In this document: piece after piece, positions 34,195 through 42,064 of the stretch | How the letters are laid out: every line of letters starts with the position of its first letter | Position numbering within the stretch: the first letter of the stretch is position 1 | Source: Vibrio jasicida CAIM 1864 = LMG 25398 | Lineage (GTDB): Bacteria > Pseudomonadota > Gammaproteobacteria > Enterobacterales > Vibrionaceae | Reading direction: 5' to 3' | DNA: 64,000 nucleotides | Assembly (NCBI RefSeq): GCF_000400365.1 | Contig: NZ_BAOG01000063.1 | Coordinates: 215,038-279,037, forward strand | The notes under the pieces: model-generated | Told to the model about the DNA's origin: nothing | The model's database searches: none | Seen by the model: the letters and a program-made list of their open reading frames with translations, nothing else | Made by a program: the position numbers and the translations under genes

Positions 34195-34425
34195 ATGAAC
34201 TTACTCAGTGTTTATGAAGCTTATGGTGTGACCATCGCCGTGCTTGTGTTCGTAATGATCTATTTATTTATTCACGTGAAATACATTCGCCACCATGCGA
34301 TGCACAAGCGCTTTCTTGCGGCGCTTTGGGAGTTGATGAAGAACACCATTCACGGAGAGCACATCCGCACCATGGGTTACAAGCATGAAAAGGAAACAAC
34401 AACGTCAAAAGAAAAAAATAGCTAG
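34195..34425 (+). CDS. Small single-span membrane protein co-transcribed with MATE
   Basis: 76 residues. One hydrophobic segment at about 9-29 (YGVTIAVLVFVMIYLFIHV), followed by a basic, histidine-rich cytoplasmic tail (KYIRHHAMHKRF) and a lysine-rich end. It starts 5 nt after the MATE stop, with a plausible GAAGGGTAATAGT ribosome region. It may be a pump accessory peptide in the way AcrZ is for AcrB, but this is inference only; I do not recognise a family. Confidence 0.65.
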   Translation: MNLLSVYEAYGVTIAVLVFVMIYLFIHVKYIRHHAMHKRFLAALWELMKNTIHGEHIRTMGYKHEKETTTSKEKNS

Positions 34426-34449
34426 GAAGGCTCTTATCGGGGCTGCTTT

Positions 34450-34485
34450 GATACAAGTCTAGAGCGATTCCACTTGTATCTTTTT
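34450..34485 (+). terminator. First of two tandem terminators
   Basis: Perfect 9-bp stem GATACAAGT/ACTTGTATC with a 13-nt loop, followed by TTTTT. Confidence 0.85.
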
Positions 34486-34516
34486 GGGGAATGGTGAGCA
34501 TACCTTCCCCTTTTTT
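34486..34516 (+). terminator. Second of two tandem terminators
   Basis: GGGGAATGGT pairs with ACCTTCCCC (one bulged base), and TTTTTT follows. It starts immediately after the T-run of the first terminator. Confidence 0.8.
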
Positions 34517-34536
34517 ATTTCTAAAATGATAGATGG

Positions 34537-34848
34537 TTATTGATAAAAAACTGCCAACCAAATTGTCTCTTGTTCTGGATCTGTCCAACTGACGCGATGT
34601 TTTGTATGCGCCGGAATGTTGATATGGTCACCGGTTTCTAAACGTTTTACCGATCCATCTTCATAAGTCAGTTCGCCTGCGCCTTGCAGCACCAACACCC
34701 ACTCATGTTCTTCTTGATCGTACCATTCGCCCTCTGGCGTGGTTTGCCCTTTTGAGACAATACGCTCGATGCGCAGTTGTTTATGTGTGAGTAAGTCTTC
34801 GAACACTTCTTCACTCAGATCACTGGGTAGGTCTTTAAACAGATTCAT
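34537..34848 (-). CDS. Cupin domain protein
   Basis: 103 residues, single small beta-barrel. The cupin pattern is visible: EHEWVLVLQGAGELTYEDG (motif 1, with H in place of the usual HxH pair) and GDHINIPAHTKHRVSW (motif 2, terminal His). It may bind a metal, but catalytic function is unknown. It begins 8 nt downstream of the qnr stop on the same strand and should be co-transcribed with it; a link to quinolone or topoisomerase biology is not established. Confidence 0.85.
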   Translation of the reverse strand: MNLFKDLPSDLSEEVFEDLLTHKQLRIERIVSKGQTTPEGEWYDQEEHEWVLVLQGAGELTYEDGSVKRLETGDHINIPAHTKHRVSWTDPEQETIWLAVFYQ

Positions 34849-34856
34849 AGTGCTTC

Positions 34857-35507
34857 CTAAATAACGATCAGTCCAAATGGTGCGAGCAGTTGTTCTTGCT
34901 GCCAGTCGCAGATCTTAACACCGTATAAAGAGACGCGGCGAATGTCCAAGCCTTCTAAATCGACGTGGGTAAGATCGCTCTCCTCTATATTAAAGCTGCC
35001 CCATTGTTCTCGACTGAATTCTCCTCTCGATAAGTCAGAGCCTTTAAAGCTCGCGCCCATCAAGTTTGCGCCGTTCCATCGGTTCTCAAATAGATCACAT
35101 TTCTCTAGCAGTGCGCGCTCAAAGTTGGTGTAAGCCAAGTTGCAGCCAGTAATGTAGGCGATACAAAAGAACACGGTATTGCTGACGCGATTAGCGAAGT
35201 TGGCACTTTGAAAGTTTGCGCCCTTCAAATCGCATTTGCGCAGTTCGATGCCGACGCAATCCGCGCCATTGAACTGGGACATGGCCAGCATGCAGTTGCT
35301 AAAGCTGGCGTCTTTGAGCTTGGTATAACGGAAACTGCAGCCTTCTATGTCGCTCGGCTGGATAAAACGGCAATCAATAAACTTTGCATCACTCAGATCG
35401 GCGTGGTCGAAATTGCACTGATAAAAGCGGCAGTTTTCAAAAGTGGTGTTTTGCAAATCGTGATGAGAAAAGTCTTCCTGTTCGAAAGTGAGATCGGTCT
35501 TAATCAT
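34857..35507 (-). CDS. qnr: Qnr family pentapeptide repeat protein
   Basis: Chromosomal Qnr-type protein, 216 residues. Qnr proteins form a right-handed square beta-helix dimer, mimic DNA and protect DNA gyrase and topoisomerase IV from quinolones. The A(D/N)LXX-like fivefold repeat runs through the whole chain, and many Qnr-specific blocks are present: DFSHHDL, DIEGCSFRY, CDLKGANF, ISGCNL-like ITGCNLAY, LEKCDLFENRW, GSDLSRGEFS and the C-terminal CDWQQEQLL. Vibrio chromosomal relatives are thought to be ancestral to plasmid qnr genes. No LexA box of the qnrB/qnrD type was seen upstream; a perfect 13-bp inverted repeat lies 105 nt upstream. Confidence 0.95.
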   Translation of the reverse strand: MIKTDLTFEQEDFSHHDLQNTTFENCRFYQCNFDHADLSDAKFIDCRFIQPSDIEGCSFRYTKLKDASFSNCMLAMSQFNGADCVGIELRKCDLKGANFQSANFANRVSNTVFFCIAYITGCNLAYTNFERALLEKCDLFENRWNGANLMGASFKGSDLSRGEFSREQWGSFNIEESDLTHVDLEGLDIRRVSLYGVKICDWQQEQLLAPFGLIVI

Positions 35508-35611
35508 GGCTTTTTATCTTTTCCTTGTTCGGTTGGAAGCAGACTAACACCCTAAGTGACTGATTTTCCAGAAATATAACTTGTTGTATTTCAGTGGTTT
35601 ACAAAGGCCGA

Positions 35612-35645
35612 AAATCGCCAATTTAAGCGGTCAAATTGGCGATTT
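35612..35645. promoter_or_regulatory. Perfect 13-bp inverted repeat between qnr and ompW
   Basis: Arms AAATCGCCAATTT (35612-35624) and AAATTGGCGATTT (35633-35645) are exact complements around an 8-nt loop. No T-run on either strand, so it is not a plain terminator. It lies 105 nt upstream of qnr and far from the ompW start, so it could be a qnr operator, a leader RNA hairpin or a cruciform site sensitive to supercoiling. Confidence 0.55.
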
Positions 35646-35847
35646 GAAGTGGGTGTTTTTTGAAAATAACCCGAGCATATCGAGAAAAAAGTTTTGTTGA
35701 GCACAGGAGCTCTCAGAGGATGCGGAATGAGAACTGCGACGCACGCTTCTCACACGCACAGTTTGCATTACAGGATTGTGTCCTATTTGCATAATTTGTT
35801 GATCAATTTGGCGTTTTTGTATACGGAAAAGCTATATTTTTCACAAA

Positions 35848-35861
35848 TTGATTTCCATCAA
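35848..35861 (+). promoter_or_regulatory. FNR site upstream of ompW
   Basis: TTGATTTCCATCAA matches the FNR consensus TTGAT-N4-ATCAA in every fixed position. It is about 150 nt before the ompW start. ompW is an established FNR target in E. coli, so anaerobic or CRP-family control is likely here. Confidence 0.75.
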
Positions 35862-36014
35862 AATAGTAGGGTTTCTATATGCTAGATTGCGCGCAGCTCA
35901 AGAAAATAGTGATACTCGCGTGCTTCAAGGTTTTGGATTCATTAAGGAACTGCCCGAAAGGGAAGAGCGCAGCTGAGTACAAAAAGAAACAAAGCCCTAC
36001 AAAAGGAAATAACA

Positions 36015-36659
36015 ATGAAAAAAACAATCTGCAGTTTAGCAGTGGTTGCTGCGTTAGTGTCTCCAAGTGTTTTCGCTCACAGTGAAGGTGACTTCATTCT
36101 ACGTGTTGGTGCGGCATCCGTTGTACCAAATGACAGCAGTGACAAAATCCTAGGTTCTCAAGAAGAGCTTAAAGTGGATTCCAATACGCAGCTGGGCTTG
36201 ACGTTCGGTTACATGTTTACCGACAACATCAGCTTAGAAGTGCTTGCTGCAACACCATTTAGCCATGATATTTCAACAGATCTACTTGGTCTTGGTGACA
36301 TCGGTGAGACCAAACACCTACCACCAACGGTTATGGTTCAGTACTACTTTGGTGACTCACAAAGCAAATTCCGCCCATACGTGGGTGCGGGTCTAAACTA
36401 CACCATCTTCTTTGATGAAGGCTTTAACGGTACAGGTAAAGGTGCTGGCCTTTCTGATCTGAAATTGGATGATTCATTCGGTCTAGCTGCAAACGTTGGT
36501 GTGGACTACATGATCAACGATAAATGGTTCCTAAACGCATCGGCGTGGTACGCAAACATTGAAACAGAAGCGACCTACAAAGCGGGTGGCGCGAAACAAA
36601 AGACTGACGTTGAAATTAACCCTTGGGTATTCATGATCAGCGGCGGTTACAAGTTCTAA
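36015..36659 (+). CDS. ompW: OmpW family outer membrane protein
   Basis: Eight-stranded beta-barrel of the outer membrane with a hydrophobic channel; 214 residues. Signal peptide 1-21 (ending VFA), mature start HSEGDFILRVGAASVVPND as in OmpW. Further family landmarks are LGLTFGYMFTDNISLEVLAATPFSHDI, a polar loop before PTVMVQYYFGD and the C-terminal YKF with a terminal phenylalanine needed for barrel assembly. AGGAAATAAC precedes the ATG. A consensus FNR site and a long AT-rich leader are upstream. In vibrios OmpW responds to salt, oxygen and carbon source. Confidence 0.95.
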   Translation: MKKTICSLAVVAALVSPSVFAHSEGDFILRVGAASVVPNDSSDKILGSQEELKVDSNTQLGLTFGYMFTDNISLEVLAATPFSHDISTDLLGLGDIGETKHLPPTVMVQYYFGDSQSKFRPYVGAGLNYTIFFDEGFNGTGKGAGLSDLKLDDSFGLAANVGVDYMINDKWFLNASAWYANIETEATYKAGGAKQKTDVEINPWVFMISGGYKF

Positions 36660-36705
36660 GAAAAAGCAGTAGCAAAAGAACAACAATATTATTGGCATGA
36701 CTTTT

Positions 36706-36738
36706 AGGGGCAGTTGCGGGGATTGCCCCTCTTTTTTT
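36706..36738 (+). terminator. Intrinsic terminator of ompW
   Basis: AGGGGCA pairs with TGCCCCT around an 11-nt loop, followed by CTTTTTTT, 47 nt after the stop. Confidence 0.85.
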
Positions 36739-36911
36739 ATTTCATTTTCTCTTCTTCTCATCTCTCCTTTCTCTTCCTATTTCTATGATTTTTCTATTTG
36801 TAAACGCATCGACTAAAAAATGAATTTTCTGTTAATTCTCGATTGCTGAGAAAAGCGAAAAATTACTATAGCTAGGTTTTGAAATTGTTCTGATAAATTC
36901 GATGACAAGCA

Positions 36912-36932
36912 TTCGGTTAATTATTAATCGAA
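36912..36932. promoter_or_regulatory. 10-bp inverted repeat upstream of the TRAP operon
   Basis: TTCGGTTAAT and ATTAATCGAA pair across one central base with a single G-T mismatch. It lies 157 nt before the TAXI-family gene; candidate operator for an unlinked regulator. Confidence 0.4.
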
Positions 36933-36986
36933 CGTCAAAATAAATATTACAAAATGAAGCTAAGGACTGGCTGACTAAGGAAAATT

Positions 36987-37023
36987 ACTCGTAAAGCGTG
37001 GAATTTTTACGCGAGTATTTTTC
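36987..37023 (+). other. Leader hairpin with T-run before the TRAP operon
   Basis: ACTCG-TAAA pairs with TTTACGCGAGT (two-base bulge), followed by ATTTTTC. It is placed 67 nt before the start codon of the binding protein gene, so it could attenuate transcription or fold in the 5' leader. The rest of 36739-37089 is AT-rich with no gene. Confidence 0.4.
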
Positions 37024-37089
37024 AGTTTTGCTGTCGTTAGCTGAGAAAAATGTCTTTATTTTTCAATCGATAGACAGGAAGAACTAAAA

Positions 37090-38061
37090 ATGAAAGGAAC
37101 CACACTCATTGCAGTATTTGCTTCGGCAGTATCATTGTTCTCATACAGTGAGAAAATAAGTGCGGCAGAGAAATTTATTACTATCGGCACGGGTGGTCAA
37201 ACGGGTGTTTATTATGTGGCAGGCCAATCGATTTGTCGTTTTGTAAACCGTGGTGCGGCAGACCACAGCATTAAATGTAATGCACCAGCCAGTGGTGGTG
37301 GCGTGGCAAACGTCAATGGTTTGCGCAGTGGCGAATACAATTTCGGCATTATGCAGTCAGATCACCAATACAAAGCCCTAGAAGGTGTGGCTCCTTTCCA
37401 AAATAACCAACCAATGACGGACATTCGTGCCGTTTTCTCACTACAAAGTGAAGTGTTCACCATTCTTGCGCGTAAAGACGCGGGCATCACTAATTTCGAC
37501 GATTTGAAAGGCAAGCGCGTTAACATTGGTAACCCTGGTTCTGGTCAACGCGATACGTTTGAGCAAGTGATGCAAGCTAAAGGTTGGTCACAAGATGTGT
37601 TCAGCTTGGTATCGGATCTAAAACCAGCAGAACAAGCTTCCGCAATGAGTGACAACAACATCGATGCAATGAGTTACTTCGTTGGACACCCAAACGGCGC
37701 GATTCAAGAAGCCTCAACCACAACGGATGCGGTGTTAGTGCCAGTGACTGGTCCTGAAATCGACAAGCTACTTGCTGAGCGTGCGTACTTCACCAAAGCA
37801 ACCATTCCGGGCGGAATGTACCGTAGCAACCCGAACGATACGCAATCTATCGGCGGCAAAGCGGTGCTCTCAACCACAGCAGAAACCGATCCTGAGTTGG
37901 TGTACCAACTGACAAAATCTGTATTCGACAACCTAGATCGTTTCAAGCGTCTGCACCCAGCATTTAAAGACCTGAAAGAATCAGAAATGATTGAAGTAGG
38001 TCTGTCTGCACCACTGCATGAAGGTGCGGTGCGCTACTACAAAGAGCGCGGCTGGTTGTAA
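37090..38061 (+). CDS. TAXI family TRAP transporter substrate-binding protein
   Basis: Periplasmic solute receptor of a tripartite ATP-independent transporter, 323 residues. Signal peptide about 1-25 (ending ISA-A). The TAXI signature is at the mature start, FITIGTGGQTGVYYVAGQSICRFVN, and the second lobe has VFSLQSEVFTILARKDAGI and KGKRVNIGNPGSGQRDTFEQVM. The ligand is unknown; TAXI receptors take glutamate/glutamine or other organic acids. It lies 81 nt before the fused permease, separated by a strong hairpin. Confidence 0.95.
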   Translation: MKGTTLIAVFASAVSLFSYSEKISAAEKFITIGTGGQTGVYYVAGQSICRFVNRGAADHSIKCNAPASGGGVANVNGLRSGEYNFGIMQSDHQYKALEGVAPFQNNQPMTDIRAVFSLQSEVFTILARKDAGITNFDDLKGKRVNIGNPGSGQRDTFEQVMQAKGWSQDVFSLVSDLKPAEQASAMSDNNIDAMSYFVGHPNGAIQEASTTTDAVLVPVTGPEIDKLLAERAYFTKATIPGGMYRSNPNDTQSIGGKAVLSTTAETDPELVYQLTKSVFDNLDRFKRLHPAFKDLKESEMIEVGLSAPLHEGAVRYYKERGWL

Positions 38062-38086
38062 GTAACTCTTAGAACCTTCAATTTTT

Positions 38087-38119
38087 AGCAAGCGCTGTGA
38101 TGGATTCGCAGCGCTTGCT
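38087..38119 (+). other. Intercistronic hairpin between receptor and permease genes
   Basis: Perfect 11-bp stem AGCAAGCGCTG/CAGCGCTTGCT with an 11-nt loop. It is followed by TCTCTG rather than a T-run. It would protect the receptor mRNA end or partly stop transcription, giving more receptor than permease, as in many binding-protein operons. Confidence 0.6.
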
Positions 38120-38142
38120 TCTCTGTTGTTTGTGAGAAAATT

Positions 38143-40734
38143 ATGGATAAGACGTCCAATGCAGATACGCATCCGAGTGAGCTGTCGGCAGAAGAACTGA
38201 TTGCCCAAGATGTGGGTGCTCACCTGCCAACCGGAATCATGGAAAAACTGATTGCGGGTTTGGCGTTACTTTGGTCTCTGTTTCAACTTTGGATAGCGTC
38301 TCCGCTGCCCTTTATTGTTGGCTTCGGTGTGATGAACGACACCGAAACGCGCGCCATTCACCTTGGCTTTGCCTTGTTGCTTGCCTTCCTTGTCTTCCCT
38401 GCTTTTAAGCGCTCCCCACGCGACCGTGTTCCTGCCTTCGACATCATGTTGGGTTTGATTGCTTGTGCCTCTTCGCTGTACTTGTTTGTTATGTACGAAG
38501 CACTAGCACAACGTCCGGGCAGCTTAACCACTGAAGACTTTATTACCGCATTGATTGGTTTGCCTCTGCTTTTAGAAGCGGCGCGTCGTGTATTGGGCCC
38601 AGCATTGCCTGTGATTGCGTTGGTGTTTATCGGCTACAGCTTGGCAGGCCCATACATGCCGGGTTTGTTGTCCCACCGCGGCGTGCAGTTGGATGCGTTA
38701 GCTAACCACCAGTGGATCACTACGGAAGGTGTGTTTGGTATTGCACTTGGCGTGTCGACCAGCTTTGTATTCTTGTTTGTTCTGTTTGGTGCGTTGTTGG
38801 AACGTGCTGGAGCAGGGCACTACTTCATTCAACTGGCATTTAGCATGTTGGGGCACTTGCGTGGCGGCCCTGCAAAAGCGGCCGTCGTTGCTTCTGGCTT
38901 AACGGGTTTGATTTCGGGCTCATCGATTGCCAACGTAGTGACCACGGGTACGTTCACTATTCCTATGATGCGTAAAGTCGGTTTCTCTCCAGAGAAAGCC
39001 GGTGCAGTGGAAGTGGCGTCATCGGTGAATGGGCAAATCATGCCACCTGTTATGGGTGCTGCGGCATTTTTGATGGTGGAATACGTCGGCATTCCTTATG
39101 TAGAGATCATCAAGCACGCCTTCTTACCTGCCGCAATTTCTTACATTGCCCTTCTTTATATTGTTCATTTAGAAGCGCTCAAGTTGGGCATGCAGCCAAT
39201 TGATGCTGCACGCTCAAAACCTTGGCTAGCGAGACTGACGGGTTTTGCATTTGGTGCGGCGTTGATTTCTGGATTGTCGATGGTGGTCTACTACGGCTTA
39301 GGATGGTTGAAGCCAATATTGGGTGACTTTGTTCTACCGGGAATGGCTTTGGTTCTTGCGGTGGTTTACTTGGCATTGCTCAAAGTGGCGGCAAGCAATG
39401 AGCCGCTACCAGAAGAGGATCCAGATTCTCCGCTAGAACAGCTACCAAATACGCGCGCAGTCTTGCTGTCTGGTCTGCACTATCTACTGCCTGTGGTGGT
39501 CTTGGTCTGGTGTTTGATGATTGAGCGTCTGTCTCCGGGTTTATCTGCTTTTTGGGGCAGCGTGATTCTGGTGGTGATCGTTTTGACTCAACGTCCTTTA
39601 CTGACTTGGATGCGTAAAGATGGCAAACACGATTACGGTAACTTCAAAGACGGTTGCGTTGATTTACGTGAAGGCTTGATTGCTGGTGCGCGTAATATGA
39701 TCGGCATTGGTATCGCGACTGCCACCGCAGGTGTGATTGTTGGTGCGGTATCGCAAACGGGTGTTGGCTTAGTATTGGCTGATTTGGTTGAGATGCTGTC
39801 GATGGGCAACTTGCTACTCATGCTGATGCTTACCGCCGTATTGAGCTTGATTCTAGGCATGGGCTTACCAACGACGGCTAACTACATCGTGGTATCGAGC
39901 TTGCTAGCACCTGTTATCGTCACGCTGGGTCAACAACACGGTTTGATTGTGCCGTTAATTGCGGTGCACTTGTTTGTGTTTTATTTCGGCATCATGGCGG
40001 ATGTAACGCCGCCGGTGGGTCTGGCTTCGTTTGCAGCAGCAGCGGTGTCGAAAGGCGATCCAATCAAGACGGGCTTAACCGCGTTTTACTACAGTCTAAG
40101 AACCGCAGCTTTGCCGTTCCTATTTATCTTCAATACGGATTTGTTGTTGATTGATGTCGATTGGGCGCACGGCATTGCCATCTTTGTTATTTCTACTATC
40201 GCGATGTTGATATTCGCAGCGGCGACGCAAGGCTGGTTCCTGACTCGTAACCGTTGGTACGAAGGCGTTCTGTTATTGTTGGTGGCTTTTACTCTGTTCC
40301 GTCCAGGATTCTGGATCGACATGGTGGTGGACCCGTACCAATCGAGCAATCCTGCCCAGTTGGCACAAACGCTTGAGCCGCTAGAAGAGGGCAGTGTGCT
40401 TAGAATGCGCATCAGCGGTGAAGATGCGGTCGGTAAGATGCGTGAATTTTCTGTGCTGCTTTCGGTTCCTGAAGGGGAAACCGGACAAGATAAGCTGGAC
40501 GCATTGGGTATCGCTACCTATCAGCAAGGTGAACAAACCCTGATTGATATCGTCAGCTTTGTTAGCCCAGCAGAGGCAGCAGGATTGCAGTTCGACCAAC
40601 AAATTGTCGATGTGCGTGTGCCTGTTGAGCGTTATCGCAAAGAATGGATGTGGATTCCGGCAATGTTGCTGTTTGGTGTTGTGATTTGGCTACAACGCCG
40701 AAGAGTAACAGCGCAGCTTGCTGCAGCACATTGA
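38143..40734 (+). CDS. TRAP transporter fused permease (4TM-12TM) with C-terminal DUF3394-like region
   Basis: 863 residues, inner membrane. The small (DctQ) and large (DctM) subunits are fused, as usual for TAXI systems: N-terminal helices to about 150, then the large subunit with the conserved GSSIANVVTTGTFTIPMMRKVG and LILGMGLPTTANYIVVSSLLAP. The C-terminal ~170 residues (from about 690) add further membrane spans and a soluble region (GEDAVGKMREFSVLLSVPEGE) that resembles DUF3394; fused permeases without it are nearer 650-700 residues. The transporter is ion-gradient driven; substrate unknown. It is the second gene of the TRAP operon. Confidence 0.93.
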   Translation: MDKTSNADTHPSELSAEELIAQDVGAHLPTGIMEKLIAGLALLWSLFQLWIASPLPFIVGFGVMNDTETRAIHLGFALLLAFLVFPAFKRSPRDRVPAFDIMLGLIACASSLYLFVMYEALAQRPGSLTTEDFITALIGLPLLLEAARRVLGPALPVIALVFIGYSLAGPYMPGLLSHRGVQLDALANHQWITTEGVFGIALGVSTSFVFLFVLFGALLERAGAGHYFIQLAFSMLGHLRGGPAKAAVVASGLTGLISGSSIANVVTTGTFTIPMMRKVGFSPEKAGAVEVASSVNGQIMPPVMGAAAFLMVEYVGIPYVEIIKHAFLPAAISYIALLYIVHLEALKLGMQPIDAARSKPWLARLTGFAFGAALISGLSMVVYYGLGWLKPILGDFVLPGMALVLAVVYLALLKVAASNEPLPEEDPDSPLEQLPNTRAVLLSGLHYLLPVVVLVWCLMIERLSPGLSAFWGSVILVVIVLTQRPLLTWMRKDGKHDYGNFKDGCVDLREGLIAGARNMIGIGIATATAGVIVGAVSQTGVGLVLADLVEMLSMGNLLLMLMLTAVLSLILGMGLPTTANYIVVSSLLAPVIVTLGQQHGLIVPLIAVHLFVFYFGIMADVTPPVGLASFAAAAVSKGDPIKTGLTAFYYSLRTAALPFLFIFNTDLLLIDVDWAHGIAIFVISTIAMLIFAAATQGWFLTRNRWYEGVLLLLVAFTLFRPGFWIDMVVDPYQSSNPAQLAQTLEPLEEGSVLRMRISGEDAVGKMREFSVLLSVPEGETGQDKLDALGIATYQQGEQTLIDIVSFVSPAEAAGLQFDQQIVDVRVPVERYRKEWMWIPAMLLFGVVIWLQRRRVTAQLAAAH

Positions 40735-40757
40735 TAGTTAAAGATAAATAACGATGA

Positions 40758-40792
40758 AGCCCCATTAGAGTTAAGACTAACGGGGTTTTTTT
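40758..40792 (+). terminator. Intrinsic terminator of the TRAP operon
   Basis: About 10-bp stem (GCCCCATTAG with CTAACGGGGT, one mismatch and one G-T) and an 8-nt loop, followed by seven T. It is 24 nt past the stop. Confidence 0.85.
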
Positions 40793-40867
40793 CTGTCTGG
40801 AGTATTCGCCAATGTGATTGTCTAAGTCGCGAAATGATTAGCGTCTTCTATACTTTATGCACATTTA

Positions 40868-40896
40868 TACCCAAGCATCTCGAGGTTACTTGGGTA
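40868..40896. repeat. Small palindromic repeat
   Basis: TACCCAAG (40868-40875) and CTTGGGTA (40889-40896) are perfect 8-bp complements around 13 nt containing CTCGAG. It resembles short intergenic palindromes with ACCCAAG/CTTGGGT ends that I associate with vibrios; this assignment is unverified. Confidence 0.45.
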
Positions 40897-41038
40897 CCAA
40901 AGAGTGTGAATATCTTTGCGCATCATTTGAACAAATTATCAACGCTCAAAATCGGATCTTAACCTTTCAGATCATCTTGTTGTTCGAAAGCGGAAAAATC
41001 CTACACTGATCACATAATTGAACACTTGGACAATATAA

Positions 41039-42064
41039 ATGAGCGACGATATCGCGAAGAAATCCTCTTCGAAATCCAAACTGACCAAAATCCTTTTCCT
41101 TCTCGTTTGTGCTATCGGCTTCGGTGCGATGTACTGGTCTTGGCAATATTCTGATGGTCACCCAAGTACCGAAGATGCATACGTAAGAGCAAAAATCCTG
41201 TCTGTCGCTCCTCAGGTTCAAGGCCAAGTCATCTCAGTAGAAGCCAAAGACTTCCAAGTGGTGAACAAAGGCGATCTGCTATTAAAGATTGATTCTCGTC
41301 CTTATCTGCTCGCGGTCAAACAAGCGAAAGCGGCTTACCAATTGGCGGTTCAACAGCATGATGTGGCCGATAAACAGGTCACAGAAGCGGTCGCTGGTTT
41401 AGATGCAGCACGCTCGAACCTGACCGAAGCGCAGTTGGAGTACAAACGTACTAACTCGCTAGTGAAGCGCAAATTAGCGTCTGACCAAGATTTGGATACT
41501 GCGAAGAACAAACTCGCTAACGCTCAAGCAAGCTTAGAACAAGCACGTGCAACGGTAGAAAAAGCAATCGCAAACCGCGGTGAAGAAGGCGCAGAAGCAG
41601 CGGTTGTTCAACAAGCGGCGGCGCAACTCGCACAAGCGGAATTGAACCTGAGCTACACCGACATCACTTCTCCTGTTGATGGCATCGCAGGTGAAATCAA
41701 CACGCACACAGGTTCTGTTGTCGGCATTGGCCAAACACTGTTCCCTGTGATTGTAAAAGACAGCTACTGGGTACGCGCAAACTTCAAAGAGACAGACCTA
41801 ACGCACATCAAAGCAGGCATGCATGCAGAAGTCGTGATCGACATGTACCCAGACGTAGTGTGGGATGCGAAAGTGGAAGAACTGTCGCCAGCAAGTGGTA
41901 CCTCTTTCTCATTGATGCCACCAGAAAACGCAACCGGTAACTGGGTAAAAATCAAACAACGTTTCCCTGTGCGTTTGACGCTTGAAGTACCTGAAGGTGC
42001 GCCACAATTGCGTGTGGGTGCAAGTTCTGAAGTGACCGTTGATCTGAAAAGTAACGCACAATGA
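41039..42064 (+). CDS. HlyD/EmrA family membrane fusion protein
   Basis: Periplasmic adaptor of a tripartite drug efflux pump, 341 residues. An N-terminal membrane anchor is at about 15-34 (ILFLLVCAIGFGAMYWSWQY), then the biotinyl-lipoyl half-motif (AKILSVAPQVQGQVISVEAKDFQVVNKGDLLLKID), a long coiled-coil hairpin (about 90-190) and the second lipoyl half (LSYTDITSPVDGIAGEINTHTGSVVGIGQTL). This order is typical of EmrA. Its last codons overlap the MFS gene start by 4 nt (ATGA). The outer membrane channel would be a TolC encoded elsewhere. Confidence 0.95.
   Translation: MSDDIAKKSSSKSKLTKILFLLVCAIGFGAMYWSWQYSDGHPSTEDAYVRAKILSVAPQVQGQVISVEAKDFQVVNKGDLLLKIDSRPYLLAVKQAKAAYQLAVQQHDVADKQVTEAVAGLDAARSNLTEAQLEYKRTNSLVKRKLASDQDLDTAKNKLANAQASLEQARATVEKAIANRGEEGAEAAVVQQAAAQLAQAELNLSYTDITSPVDGIAGEINTHTGSVVGIGQTLFPVIVKDSYWVRANFKETDLTHIKAGMHAEVVIDMYPDVVWDAKVEELSPASGTSFSLMPPENATGNWVKIKQRFPVRLTLEVPEGAPQLRVGASSEVTVDLKSNAQ

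Noticed and set aside
35694..36085. Small frames (63-68 residues) in the qnr-ompW gap
   Set aside because: They overlap the FNR site and the ompW signal region, and no coding signal is visible.
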